Shown here piece by piece: positions 1 to 6,550 of a stretch of DNA of 6,707 nt. The stretch covers positions 1 to 6,707 of the forward strand of contig JAKBCI010000097.1 in the NCBI GenBank assembly GCA_021807965.1, given 5' to 3'. The translations under genes were made by a program, and so were the position numbers. This DNA is from Actinomycetes bacterium. Lineage in GTDB: Bacteria; Actinomycetota; Acidimicrobiia; Acidimicrobiales; RAAP-2. The first letter of the stretch is position 1. Every line of letters begins with the position of its first letter. The notes under the pieces were generated by a model. That model did not search any database. It saw nothing but the letters and a program-made list of their open reading frames with translations, and was not told the DNA's origin.

Positions 1-531
1 GCGTGCCCCACCACCCGACCCCACGGCGCCACGAATCGCCGTCGATGACCAGCGCGACCCGTCACCGGCCAGGGACAACGCGTGCACGCGGAAGTCGTCG
101 AGCAGCCCCGCGCTCGTCAACGTCGCGATATCGCCACTTCGATCGTGGCCGTAACGAAAATCTTCGCCGACTACGACGTCGGCGGCGCGTAGGTCGTGAA
201 CCACGACGCGCTCGACGAACGAGGCAGCGGACTCGAGTGCCAGTAGCTCGTCGAAGTGCAACACGCGGACCAGTTCCACGCCCAGTTGCTCGAAGTCCTC
301 GAGCCGTTGGTCGAGCCGTTCAATGGCTGCCGGCGCGCGGTCCGGATGCAGGGTGCGCAGCGGATGAGGATAAAACGTCACCACCGCGAATCGCGAGCCG
401 TACTGCGACAGCGACCGGGCACGCTCCAGAACCAGCTGATGGCCCCGGTGCAGACCGTCAAAGACACCGATCGCCAGGGCGCTGCGTCGTTCGTCGAGCT
501 CCACGTAGTCGCCGTCGCGCCACACGATCAT
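1..531 (-). CDS. ribF: Bifunctional riboflavin kinase/FAD synthetase, N-terminal part (cut by left edge)
   Basis: RibF makes FMN from riboflavin (C-terminal kinase domain) and FAD from FMN (N-terminal adenylyltransferase domain) in the cytoplasm. The reading frame starts at ATG 531 and stays open for 177 codons to the window edge. What is visible is the FAD synthetase domain: the nucleotidyl-transferase motif IGVFDGLHRGHQ at residues 21-32 with its HxGH-like H28-R-G-H31, then TFYPHP at 52-57, VVVGEDFRYG at 119-128, and SSTAIR at 162-167, which normally closes this domain. The riboflavin kinase domain should lie beyond position 1. The start is 9 nt after the truB stop with only a weak TAGG upstream, so translation is probably coupled to truB. 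The N-terminus MIVWRDGD fits the family, which usually begins close to such a VWR segment. The family call is secure; completeness cannot be judged here. Confidence 0.95.
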   Translation of the reverse strand, partial: MIVWRDGDYVELDERRSALAIGVFDGLHRGHQLVLERARSLSQYGSRFAVVTFYPHPLRTLHPDRAPAAIERLDQRLEDFEQLGVELVRVLHFDELLALESAASFVERVVVHDLRAADVVVGEDFRYGHDRSGDIATLTSAGLLDDFRVHALSLAGDGSRWSSTAIRGAVGSGGGAR

Positions 532-540
532 TTCGTCAAC

Positions 541-1437
541 CTACCGGCGTGGCGCGTCAACATCCGACGCGACGACGACCGCCGGCTGCCAGCTGTCACC
601 ACGCCGCGATAGGACGGCCACGAGCTCGCCCCGCTCGTCGATCGCCGCCAACCAGTCGGCCTCCGTGGACTCGCACCGAACTCGTTGTCCGTGAAGGATC
701 CGAAACCTATCGCGATCGCTAACGACGACGGTCGCCAGTCCGCTGACCATAGCCGTCGTCGCCATCAGCGGCGCTCGGCCCTCGGTGACGGTCGCCTCGA
801 GATCATCGAGGCTGACCGCACTTGACACGTCGTGGGGTCCGATCGCCGTTCGGCGCAGGGCGCTGAGGTGACCCACGGTGCCAAGACGCCGCGCGAGATC
901 GCTCGCCAGCACCCGGACGTAGGTCCCGGTGGAGCAGACGACCTCGAAGTCCCAGTGGTGCCGATCGGCGCCCGCGCGCACGGTGAATGACTCGACGACG
1001 ACGTCGCGGGCCGGCCGGTCCACCTCGATGCCTCGGCGAGCCAGTTCGTGCAACCGACGCCCGTTGACCTTCACCGCCGACACCATCGGCGGCGTCTGGC
1101 GCTGGGGGCCGCACAGCGATGCCGCAGCCGCGAGCACCGTTGCGAGATCGACGTCGGGCACGGGCGCTCGCTCCACCTCGACGCCGTCGGCGTCGAGGGA
1201 ATCAGTAGCGACGCCGAGCTCAACGGTTCCGCAATACCGTTTCGTCGCCGCTTGCACGAAGCGCAGCAGTCGAGTGGCTGGGCCAATCGCCACGATCAAG
1301 AGTCCCGTCGCCATCGGATCGAGCGTTCCGGCGTGGCCCACTCGTCGTTCGCCCATGATTCGTCGAACCGTAGCCACCACGTCGTGACTGGTTACGCCAC
1401 CTGGCTTATCGAGCAGCAGCATTCCGCTAGTCGTCAT
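541..1437 (-). CDS. truB: tRNA pseudouridine(55) synthase TruB
   Basis: TruB converts uridine 55 in the T-loop of tRNAs to pseudouridine. The product is 298 aa, near the family's usual length of about 300. Visible motifs are the N-terminal LLLDKPGGVTSHDVV at residues 7-21; the catalytic motif GHAGTLDP at 34-41, with the catalytic aspartate at D40; KRYCGTVELG at 66-75, carrying the conserved tyrosine Y68; STGTYVRVLASDLA at 169-182; and LRRTAIGPH at 194-202. The remainder from about 235 is the smaller C-terminal RNA-binding region. The chosen ATG (1437) lies inside the last codons of rbfA and overlaps that gene by 11 nt. It gives the N-terminus MTTSGMLLLDKP, which matches the usual TSG(L/M)LLLDKP start. 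There is no Shine-Dalgarno at normal distance (an AGGAG lies 22 nt upstream), so coupling to rbfA is likely. An ATG at 1422 is a less likely start. Confidence 0.96.
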   Translation of the reverse strand: MTTSGMLLLDKPGGVTSHDVVATVRRIMGERRVGHAGTLDPMATGLLIVAIGPATRLLRFVQAATKRYCGTVELGVATDSLDADGVEVERAPVPDVDLATVLAAAASLCGPQRQTPPMVSAVKVNGRRLHELARRGIEVDRPARDVVVESFTVRAGADRHHWDFEVVCSTGTYVRVLASDLARRLGTVGHLSALRRTAIGPHDVSSAVSLDDLEATVTEGRAPLMATTAMVSGLATVVVSDRDRFRILHGQRVRCESTEADWLAAIDERGELVAVLSRRGDSWQPAVVVASDVDAPRR

Positions 1438-1786
1438 CGTCACGGTGTCGACGCAGAATCTCCTCAACGGCCTCGCCGCGAGCGACGGCCGGATCAGCGC
1501 GAAACGACAACTTTGGCGTCCGCTTCAGACGAGTCTGGAGGTTCACGGCGCTCTGCAGCTGTCGACGATGTTCGTCGAGCGCCGCGCGGGCCGCGTCGCT
1601 CAGCGAATCGAAAAACACGACCGCCTGGCGCAGGTCGCCCGACGTGTCGACACCGGTGACGGTGAGCAGGCCCAGGTCTTCGTCGAAGTCCGAGAGGCGC
1701 ACCAACTCGTCGGAGATGATCTCGCGCAGGATCTGGTTCACCCGCGCCGTGCGCGGATACGCGTGGTGTCCGCTCGCGTTCGCCAT
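1427..1786 (-). CDS. rbfA: 30S ribosome-binding factor RbfA
   Basis: RbfA is a small KH-type protein that binds immature 30S subunits and helps 16S rRNA 5'-end maturation. The product is 119 aa. Family features are the N-terminal helix RTARVNQILREIISDELVRL (residues 12-31), the strand pair LLTVTGVDTSGDLRQAVVFF (40-59, the TVTxVxxSxDL motif), and RLKRTPKLSFRAD (86-98), which matches the conserved R-x-x-P-x-L-x-F-x-x-D ending. Where RbfA usually has the A-x-G kink between two helices, this protein reads H73-R74-R75; see findings. The protein ends in four aspartates, whose codons also contain the truB start. The ATG is 2 nt after the infB stop with no clear Shine-Dalgarno, which implies coupling. 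Longer frames running back into infB were rejected because they would overlap its conserved C-terminus and add no RbfA-like sequence. Confidence 0.93.
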   Translation of the reverse strand: MANASGHHAYPRTARVNQILREIISDELVRLSDFDEDLGLLTVTGVDTSGDLRQAVVFFDSLSDAARAALDEHRRQLQSAVNLQTRLKRTPKLSFRADPAVARGEAVEEILRRHRDDDD

Positions 1787-1788
1787 CG

Positions 1789-4470
1789 CTACGCCGTGCG
1801 CGATATCTCGCGCTCGTCGTAGGTTTCGATCACGTCGCCCTCTTTCAGGTCCTGGTAGTCCGAGAGCCCGATGCCGCATTCGAAACCGGCCTGGACCTCG
1901 CGAGCGTCATCCTTGAAGCGACGCAGCGACGTGATCGTGCCCTTCCAAATGATCGTTCCCTCGCGCAAGAAGCGAACCCTGGAACCGCGCGTGATAACGC
2001 CTTCGCGAACGAAGCACCCCGCGATCGCCCCAACTTTCGGCACGCGGAAGATCTCGCGGACCTCCGCCTCGCCGGTGACGACCTCTTCGAAGACCGGCGA
2101 CAGGAGGCCGAGCATCGCGGCCTCGATCTCTTCGATCAACTTGTAGATGATCTCGTAGGTCCGTATCTCTACACCTTCGGATTCGGCTAGTTCGCGGCTT
2201 CGTCGATCGGGGCGAACGTTGAACCCAATGATCGTGGCGCTCGACGCTTTGGCCAACTGCACATCATTCTCGGTGATGCCGCCGACGCCGCGGTGGACGA
2301 TGACCAACTTCACGTCGTCGCGCTCGAGCTTGCGCAGCGACTCCGTGCACGCCTCGAGCGAGCCCTGCACGTCGGCTTTCAGGACCACGTTGAGTGTCGC
2401 CGTCTCGCCGCGTTGAATCTGTTCGAACAGGTCTTCCAACCGTGCGCCGCTCGACGAGGCTACCGGCTGGTGGCCGACGAGCCGCACGCGCTGCGCGCGA
2501 GCCTCGGCCAGCGAACGAGCGTGGCCAAGGTCGTCCGCCACGCGCATCTCGTCTCCGGCCAGCGGCGGCTCGCTAAAGCCCAGGACCTGAACTGGCGTCG
2601 AGGGGCCGGCTGACTTGATCGAGCGTCCCTGGTCATTGATCAACGCCTTGACCTTGCCGTACGCGGCCCCGGCCACCACCGGATCACCGACTTCGAGCAA
2701 ACCCTTTTGCACCATGACGGTCGCGACTGGTCCTCGACCAACCTCGAGATTGGCTTCGAGCACGGTGCCCACCGCCCGGCCGGTCGGCCGCGCGACTAGT
2801 TCGCTCACGTCAGCCACGAGCAAGACCTGTTCGAGCAACTCGTCGATACCGATGCCCTGGAGGGCGGAGATCTCGACGCAGATGGTATCGCCGCCCCACT
2901 TCTCCGGCACCAGTCCACGTTCGCTGATCTGCTGCAGGACTCGGTCTGGGTTCGCGTCGGCGCGATCGATCTTGTTTACCGCCACAATGATGGTCACACC
3001 CGCCGCTTTAGCGTGGTCGATCGCCTCGACGGTCTGGGGCATCACGCCATCATCGGCCGCCACCACCAGGATGACGATGTCGGTTACCTTGGCACCCCGC
3101 GCGCGCATCGCAGTAAACGCCTCGTGGCCCGGCGTGTCGAGAAACGCGATAGTGCGGCCGTGCCACGATACGGTGTAGGCGCCGATGTGCTGGGTGATCC
3201 CTCCCGCCTCGCCGGCCACGACGTTCGTCTTGCGAATTTGGTCCAGCAATTTGGTCTTGCCGTGGTCGACGTGACCCATGACCGTCACCACGGGTGGTCG
3301 CGGCGTGGCCGCAATCTCGTCGTCGAGATCGTCCTCGTCAAAGAACTTCGCGAGGAGTGCCGCCTCTTGCTGCTCCCCGGGATCGACCATGCGAACGGAC
3401 GCGCCAACTTCGGCCGCGTACAGCTCGATCATGTCATCGGACAGACCCTGCACCGCCGTCACGATCTCACCCTGCAGAAAGAGAAAGCGAATGATGTCGG
3501 CCGCGCTGCGGTTCAGTTTGGGCCCCACGTCCTTGGCCGTGGAACCACGCTCAATAATGATCTCGCCGTCGGGAACCGGTGCGTTGCTCGGTTGCCACGT
3601 CGTCATCTGCGTGGGCTCGAGCTCTTCGATTGTGCGGCGACGCCGACGCGTGGCCTTACGCTGCGAGCCACGCGGTCCGCCCGATCCACGAGCTGGCGGG
3701 CGTCCCGGCGCCGGCGGAGAGCCCGCGCCGGGGCCGGTCCTCGTTCCAGCAAAACCCGCACCACCGGTACGTGGCGCGCCCGTTCGCAACGGACCGGACG
3801 GTCTGGACGTCGGTCGTGACCCGGGAGCGCCGGGACGGCTGGGCGCGCTGCCGACGGGACGACGAGCGCCCGGGGGTGGCGGGATTGGTCGACCCGAGGG
3901 ACTGAGTGGTCGTCCAGGGGGCGGCGGTATCGGCCGACCACTCATCGACAGTGGCGGACGTCGCGGCTGCGTCGCGTCGCCGCCCTCTGCCCCAGAGGGC
4001 CGCTGCGTCGGGCGAATCGTGGTGGGCCCGTCGGGTGAGATCGTCCGCGTGGGTGCGGGCTTGGGAACGACCGCGCGGCTGCGCACGACGCGCGGGGCCT
4101 CCGGTACTTCAGTGTCAGGAGACGACGTCGGTGGCGTCGTCGGCGGGGTCGCCACCGGACGAACCAACGACTCAGCGACCTCGGTTGGCGTCGGTGCTGG
4201 GGCTTCGGCAACCGGGGCCGGGTCTAGCGTGACGTCGCCTTGTGACTTACCCGTCCGCGACGTCTTGCCCTTCGGCTCCTCGGGTTGGACCGCTCGGCGC
4301 AAGCCGTCCGCGTCGGCTCGGCGCCGAATTCGATCGGCCTGGGCGTCCTCGATCGACGCCGACGGGCTGGACGCGCCGATGCCCAACTTCTGAGCGAGCG
4401 CCAGCAACTCCTTGCTCGTCATCCCGAGCTCCTTGGAGAGCTCGTGTACCCGGATCTTCTTCAGCGCCAA
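1789..4470 (-). CDS. infB: Translation initiation factor IF-2
   Basis: IF2 is the GTPase that brings fMet-tRNA to the 30S subunit and promotes 50S joining. It is 893 aa, close to other actinobacterial IF2 proteins. Domain order: an IF2_N helical domain (about 1-55, starting [15 protein letters not shown]); a low-complexity linker rich in Pro, Arg, Gly and Ser (about 61-278) ending in a basic patch RKATRRRRR (271-279); a second IF2_N-like segment (about 300-362); the G domain with G1 GHVDHGKT (399-406), G3 DTPGH (445-449), G4 NKID (499-502) and G5 SAL (535-537); then domain II, domain III (LKADVQGS, 697-704) and the tRNA-binding C-terminal domain to 893. The start is TTG, with AAGGGA 5 nt upstream. 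An in-frame TAA at 4480-4482 rules out a longer protein, and the N-terminus matches the family exactly. Lysine at 407 after the P-loop, where many bacteria have S or T, is ordinary for actinobacterial IF2. Confidence 0.98.
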   Translation of the reverse strand: MALKKIRVHELSKELGMTSKELLALAQKLGIGASSPSASIEDAQADRIRRRADADGLRRAVQPEEPKGKTSRTGKSQGDVTLDPAPVAEAPAPTPTEVAESLVRPVATPPTTPPTSSPDTEVPEAPRVVRSRAVVPKPAPTRTISPDGPTTIRPTQRPSGAEGGDATQPRRPPLSMSGRPIPPPPGRPLSPSGRPIPPPPGARRPVGSAPSRPGAPGSRPTSRPSGPLRTGAPRTGGAGFAGTRTGPGAGSPPAPGRPPARGSGGPRGSQRKATRRRRRTIEELEPTQMTTWQPSNAPVPDGEIIIERGSTAKDVGPKLNRSAADIIRFLFLQGEIVTAVQGLSDDMIELYAAEVGASVRMVDPGEQQEAALLAKFFDEDDLDDEIAATPRPPVVTVMGHVDHGKTKLLDQIRKTNVVAGEAGGITQHIGAYTVSWHGRTIAFLDTPGHEAFTAMRARGAKVTDIVILVVAADDGVMPQTVEAIDHAKAAGVTIIVAVNKIDRADANPDRVLQQISERGLVPEKWGGDTICVEISALQGIGIDELLEQVLLVADVSELVARPTGRAVGTVLEANLEVGRGPVATVMVQKGLLEVGDPVVAGAAYGKVKALINDQGRSIKSAGPSTPVQVLGFSEPPLAGDEMRVADDLGHARSLAEARAQRVRLVGHQPVASSSGARLEDLFEQIQRGETATLNVVLKADVQGSLEACTESLRKLERDDVKLVIVHRGVGGITENDVQLAKASSATIIGFNVRPDRRSRELAESEGVEIRTYEIIYKLIEEIEAAMLGLLSPVFEEVVTGEAEVREIFRVPKVGAIAGCFVREGVITRGSRVRFLREGTIIWKGTITSLRRFKDDAREVQAGFECGIGLSDYQDLKEGDVIETYDEREISRTA
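3868..3942 (-). repeat. Repeated [10 protein letters not shown] unit in the IF2 linker
   Basis: The ten residues [10 protein letters not shown] occur twice in IF2, at residues 177-186 (3913-3942) and 192-201 (3868-3897), separated by RPLSP. The peptides are identical, but several codons differ at the third base (for example ggcggtatc against ggcgggatt on the + strand), so this is not a fresh DNA duplication. Confidence 0.8.
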
Positions 4471-4482
4471 AACGTTCCCTTA
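4470..4482 (-). promoter_or_regulatory. infB ribosome-binding site with in-frame stop just upstream
   Basis: Minus strand TAAGGGAACGTT-TTG: the AAGGGA core (4476-4481) is 5 nt before the TTG start codon. The first three bases, TAA, are in the infB frame, so the protein cannot begin further upstream. Confidence 0.85.
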
Positions 4483-4491
4483 CATCGAAGT

Positions 4492-4510
4492 GCGTGCGAC
4501 GAGCGCACAC
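4492..4510 (-). other. Small stem-loop in the ylxR-infB gap
   Basis: The 54-nt gap between the ylxR stop (4525) and the infB start holds GTGCG-CTCGT-CGCAC on the minus strand (core 4494-4508). One G-U and one G-C pair extend it to a 7-bp stem with a 5-nt loop. No T-run follows, so it is not an intrinsic terminator. The infB Shine-Dalgarno lies 10 nt downstream and stays free. Any role as a processing or stabilising element is a guess. Confidence 0.3.
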
Positions 4511-4524
4511 CGTCTCTCATTCTT

Positions 4525-4791
4525 TCACAACCCGGGCCCCGTCGAGCCCGCCGCGTCGCGAACCAGCACAACCAGGTTGTCGACGTCCGCCGCCGTCAAC
4601 GCCACCCGTAACGCTCGCGACAACGTCCTCGACTCCAGCCGAGCCACGCAACTGCCGTCGCGACACCACCACACCCCTCGGCCGACTCCTCGGCCCAGGT
4701 ACCACGTACCGTCACGGCGTCGCCCGGCGCGCTGCATCGACGAGTCCTCCAGCCGCGCGCGGCAGACCACGCACATCCGTTGGGGGGCTAT
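4525..4791 (-). CDS. ylxR: YlxR-family RNA-binding protein (start uncertain: ATA 4791 or ATG 4776)
   Basis: YlxR (DUF448) proteins are small basic RNA-binding proteins almost always encoded between nusA and infB. In Bacillus the family member has been linked to RNase P modulation and to the nucleoid. Here the frame shows PQRMCVVCRAR near the N-terminus, corresponding to the family's PxRxCxxCR, then DGTWYLGRGVGRGVWWC, which matches the central DG...GRGayvC motif, and a Leu/Arg-rich C-terminal helix. It is rich in Arg, as expected. No ATG, GTG or TTG in this frame lies between the nusA stop region and PQR. An ATG at 4776 would begin at MCVVC (83 aa) and drop the conserved PQR. An ATA at 4791, 6 nt after GGGGGA and overlapping the nusA stop as ATAG, would give 88 aa starting IAPQRMC. 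I chose the latter with low certainty; the family call is firm. Confidence 0.85.
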   Translation of the reverse strand: MAPQRMCVVCRARLEDSSMQRAGRRRDGTWYLGRGVGRGVWWCRDGSCVARLESRTLSRALRVALTAADVDNLVVLVRDAAGSTGPGL

Positions 4792-5888
4792 GCCTGATCC
4801 CCCATTGCGGGCGCCGACTCCTCGGTAACGACCACCTCGCCGTCCACGTTCTCCACGTGGACGGTCTCGTCGACAATAACGTCGTTCTCGGTCCACACCT
4901 CGTCGACCACCTCTTCTTCGATGCCCTCGTTCTCCGAACGGATGTCGATGCGCCAGCCAGTCAGTCGAGCCGCGAGGCGAGCGTTCTGGCCCTCTTTACC
5001 GATCGCCAGCGACAGCTGCTGGTCGTGCACAATAACCGTGGCGAGCCCCTCTTCGTCATTCAGCTGAACCTCGCGCACCCTCGCTGGCGCCAGGGCGGCC
5101 TGTATGAAGGCGACGGGGTCGTCAGTGTACGGCACGACGTCGATGCGCTCGGAGCGAAGCTCGTTCGTGATGTTGCGAACCCTCGATCCGCGGGCGCCCA
5201 CGCAGGCGCCTACCGGGTCCACCATCGCGTCATTGGACGCCACCGCGATCTTGGAGCGGTGACCGGGCTCGCGAGCGATGGCCTTGATCTCGACGATGCC
5301 GTTGGCGATCTCGGGCACCTCGATCTCGAACAGTTTGGCGACCAGTGCCGGGTGCGTGCGACTCACAACGATCTGGGGACCCTTGTTGGTCTTGCGAACT
5401 TCGACGATGTACACCTTGATCCGCGCACCGTGCTCGTAGCGCTCAAAGGCGATTTGCTCGGCCTGGGGCAAGAGCGCTTCGACACGACCGAGGTCGAGCA
5501 GCGTGTAGCGGTTGTCGTTTTGCTGTACGGTTCCCGACACGATGTCGCCCTCGCGGTTGGCGAACTCCTCGTACATTTGTCGGCGTTGGATATCGCGGAT
5601 CAACTGCATGAGAACCTGTTTGGCGGTCTGGGCGGCGATGCGGCCGAAATCCTCGGGGGTAGCATCCCATTCGCGAGTGACGTTGCCCTCAACGTCGAGT
5701 TCCAGACCCCACACCTTGATTTCGCCGGTCTCGGGGTTGATCTCAACCTCGGCGTCCTCGGCGGAGTCGGGTCGGCGCTTGTACGCGGCGAGTAGCGCGT
5801 TGGCCAGCGCGATGAGCAGCTCGCCCTCGTCGATGTTCTGATCGCGAGCGATCTGTCCCAACGCTTCTAGAAATTCAAAGTTGGCCAT
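4788..5888 (-). CDS. nusA: Transcription termination/antitermination factor NusA
   Basis: NusA binds RNA polymerase and nascent RNA and controls pausing, intrinsic and Rho-dependent termination, and rRNA antitermination. The product is 366 aa. Domains: the N-terminal polymerase-binding domain (about 1-112); S1 (about 113-178, starting GDIVSGTV); KH1, with GARG at 231-234 in VGARGSRVRNITNEL; and KH2, with GKEG at 297-300 in LAIGKEGQNARLAARL, ending at about 316. As in Mycobacterium NusA, the two acidic repeats of the 495-aa E. coli protein are missing. After KH2 comes an acidic tail (319-366) with 17 Asp/Glu and no Lys or Arg. The rimP stop and nusA start share an A (TGATG), which implies coupling. 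ATG 5888 is preferred over the adjacent GTG 5891 because GAGAGG lies 6 nt before the ATG but only 3 nt before the GTG. Confidence 0.97.
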   Translation of the reverse strand: MANFEFLEALGQIARDQNIDEGELLIALANALLAAYKRRPDSAEDAEVEINPETGEIKVWGLELDVEGNVTREWDATPEDFGRIAAQTAKQVLMQLIRDIQRRQMYEEFANREGDIVSGTVQQNDNRYTLLDLGRVEALLPQAEQIAFERYEHGARIKVYIVEVRKTNKGPQIVVSRTHPALVAKLFEIEVPEIANGIVEIKAIAREPGHRSKIAVASNDAMVDPVGACVGARGSRVRNITNELRSERIDVVPYTDDPVAFIQAALAPARVREVQLNDEEGLATVIVHDQQLSLAIGKEGQNARLAARLTGWRIDIRSENEGIEEEVVDEVWTENDVIVDETVHVENVDGEVVVTEESAPAMGDQA

Positions 5889-6379
5889 CACTTGCCTCTC
5901 TTGCTCGCCGTCGAAGCAGCCGTCCGCTTCGGGGCCGTCGCCTCTGGCCCCCAGTGAAAGACGGTTCGGCCACGCTCAATGGCGTCGAGTCGCACCGTGA
6001 CCTCGCCGTGCTCGACGTCATCGATGGTCACCGACGTACTATCCGATCGCACGACACGACCCTCGAGTCGCCGGGTCGAGTCGCCGTCTCGGCGTTCGCG
6101 CAAGGTCACCACTTCACCAACCGCGCTCGCGAAGTGCTCGGGCGTGCGCAAACGCCGCTCTAATCCGGGACTCGAGACGTCCAGCGTGTAGTGTCCCGGG
6201 ATCGGATCGTGCTCGTCCAACCACGCCGAGATTGCTCGGTTGGCGCGCGCCAGACTATCCACGTCCACCCCACCGTCGCGCCGAACAACGACGTTCAGGG
6301 ATCCGGCCACGAGCTCGAGGTCGTAGAGTTCCATGTCCAGCGAGGCTAGGAGTGATCGCACGGGTGTCTCCAGATCCAT
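5888..6379 (-). CDS. rimP: Ribosome maturation factor RimP
   Basis: RimP is a cytoplasmic factor needed for maturation of the 30S subunit. The product is 163 aa, a usual length. The N-terminal alpha/beta domain (about 1-78) ends in the family signature DVSSPGLERRL at residues 67-77. It is followed by the SH3-like C-terminal domain (about 83-143), with EGRVV at 106-110 and LDAIERGRTVF at 131-141, which matches the family's closing motif. A short basic tail (150-163, PKRTAAS...KRGK) follows; such tails vary. Two in-frame ATGs stand close together, at 6385 and 6379 (ATGACCATG). AGGAG ends directly before the first, so the second, with a 6-nt gap, is the better placed start; using the first would only add Met-Thr. 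It is the first gene of the operon and follows a candidate promoter and a terminator-like hairpin. Confidence 0.95.
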   Translation of the reverse strand: MDLETPVRSLLASLDMELYDLELVAGSLNVVVRRDGGVDVDSLARANRAISAWLDEHDPIPGHYTLDVSSPGLERRLRTPEHFASAVGEVVTLRERRDGDSTRRLEGRVVRSDSTSVTIDDVEHGEVTVRLDAIERGRTVFHWGPEATAPKRTAASTASKRGK

Positions 6380-6392
6380 GGTCATCTCCTCT
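6379..6392 (-). promoter_or_regulatory. rimP ribosome-binding site that decides the start
   Basis: AGAGGAG (6386-6392) is followed by ATGACC and then ATG (6377-6379). The first ATG touches the Shine-Dalgarno sequence, leaving too little room, while the second has a 6-nt spacing. This places the rimP start at 6379. Confidence 0.7.
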
Positions 6393-6395
6393 CTG

Positions 6396-6412
6396 CGTCG
6401 CCGGGGACAACG
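6396..6412 (-). other. Second leader hairpin between terminator and rimP Shine-Dalgarno
   Basis: Directly after the terminator T-run, the minus strand CGTTGTC-CCC-GGCGACG can fold into a 7-bp stem (two G-U pairs) with a 3-nt loop. It ends 3 nt before the AGAGGAG ribosome-binding site. It could shape the leader once RNA polymerase has passed the terminator, or be chance in GC-rich DNA. Confidence 0.3.
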
Positions 6413-6440
6413 AAAAAGCGCGGGCCCGAGGCCCGCGCTT
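6413..6440 (-). terminator. Intrinsic terminator between proS and rimP, possibly an attenuator
   Basis: The minus strand reads AAGCGCGGGCC, loop TCG, GGCCCGCGCTT and then further T residues: an 11-bp perfect, very GC-rich stem with a 5-T run (6413-6417) on its 3' side. The + strand lacks a T run after the stem, so it acts on minus-strand transcripts only. It lies about 110 nt after the proS stop and 34 nt before the rimP ATG. It can end proS transcripts. If the candidate promoter at 6477-6506 is real, it also lies inside the leader of the rimP operon. Confidence 0.75.
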
Positions 6441-6476
6441 AAACGAGTCCAAACGTCCTTGGCGGACTGTCACGTC

Positions 6477-6506
6477 AGTGTAGCAGTCTACGCCCTCCAT
6501 CGGCAA
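6477..6506 (-). promoter_or_regulatory. Candidate promoter for the rimP-nusA-infB operon
   Basis: On the minus strand TTGCCG (6501-6506) and TACACT (6477-6482) are separated by 18 nt, a fair match to housekeeping -35 and -10 boxes (4 of 6 each). Transcription would start near 6470, giving a leader of about 90 nt that contains the hairpin at 6416-6440. It sits in the only sizeable gap of the cluster, directly upstream of its first gene. This is a consensus match by eye and has not been tested. Confidence 0.45.
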
Positions 6507-6550
6507 CGCGTAGCGTCGCGTCAGAACGGACCACTGGGCGCTCAAGGGCG

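Noticed and set aside
3..722. A 239-codon + strand frame over ribF and the end of truB
   Set aside because: The translation is Arg/Pro/Ser-rich low complexity, antisense to the well-matched RibF adenylyltransferase domain; it is a composition shadow.
1427..1879. A longer rbfA starting at 1879
   Set aside because: The extra 31 residues overlap the conserved end of IF2 and are not RbfA-like; ATG 1786, directly after the infB stop, fits better.
3250..3274. Lysine after the IF2 P-loop (GKT-K) as a possible functional defect
   Set aside because: From memory, actinobacterial IF2 proteins often have Arg or Lys here, and all other G motifs are intact.
3013..4393. Overlapping long + strand frames (268 and 371 codons) opposite infB
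   Set aside because: They mirror the IF2 G domain and the Pro/Gly-rich linker. The Gly-rich translation is simply the antisense of proline codons.
4525..4896. A longer ylxR starting at ATG 4896
   Set aside because: It would overlap nusA by more than 100 nt, and the added residues are an Arg/Gly-rich shadow of the NusA tail with no YlxR similarity.
4242..5795. A 517-codon open frame on the + strand
   Set aside because: It lies antisense across the start of infB, all of ylxR and most of nusA, which are clearly conserved. Long antisense frames are expected in GC-rich coding DNA, and the translation shows no recognisable domain.
6255..6545. A 96-codon minus-strand frame spanning the proS-rimP gap
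   Set aside because: It runs through the terminator hairpin and into rimP in another frame, and has no recognisable motif.
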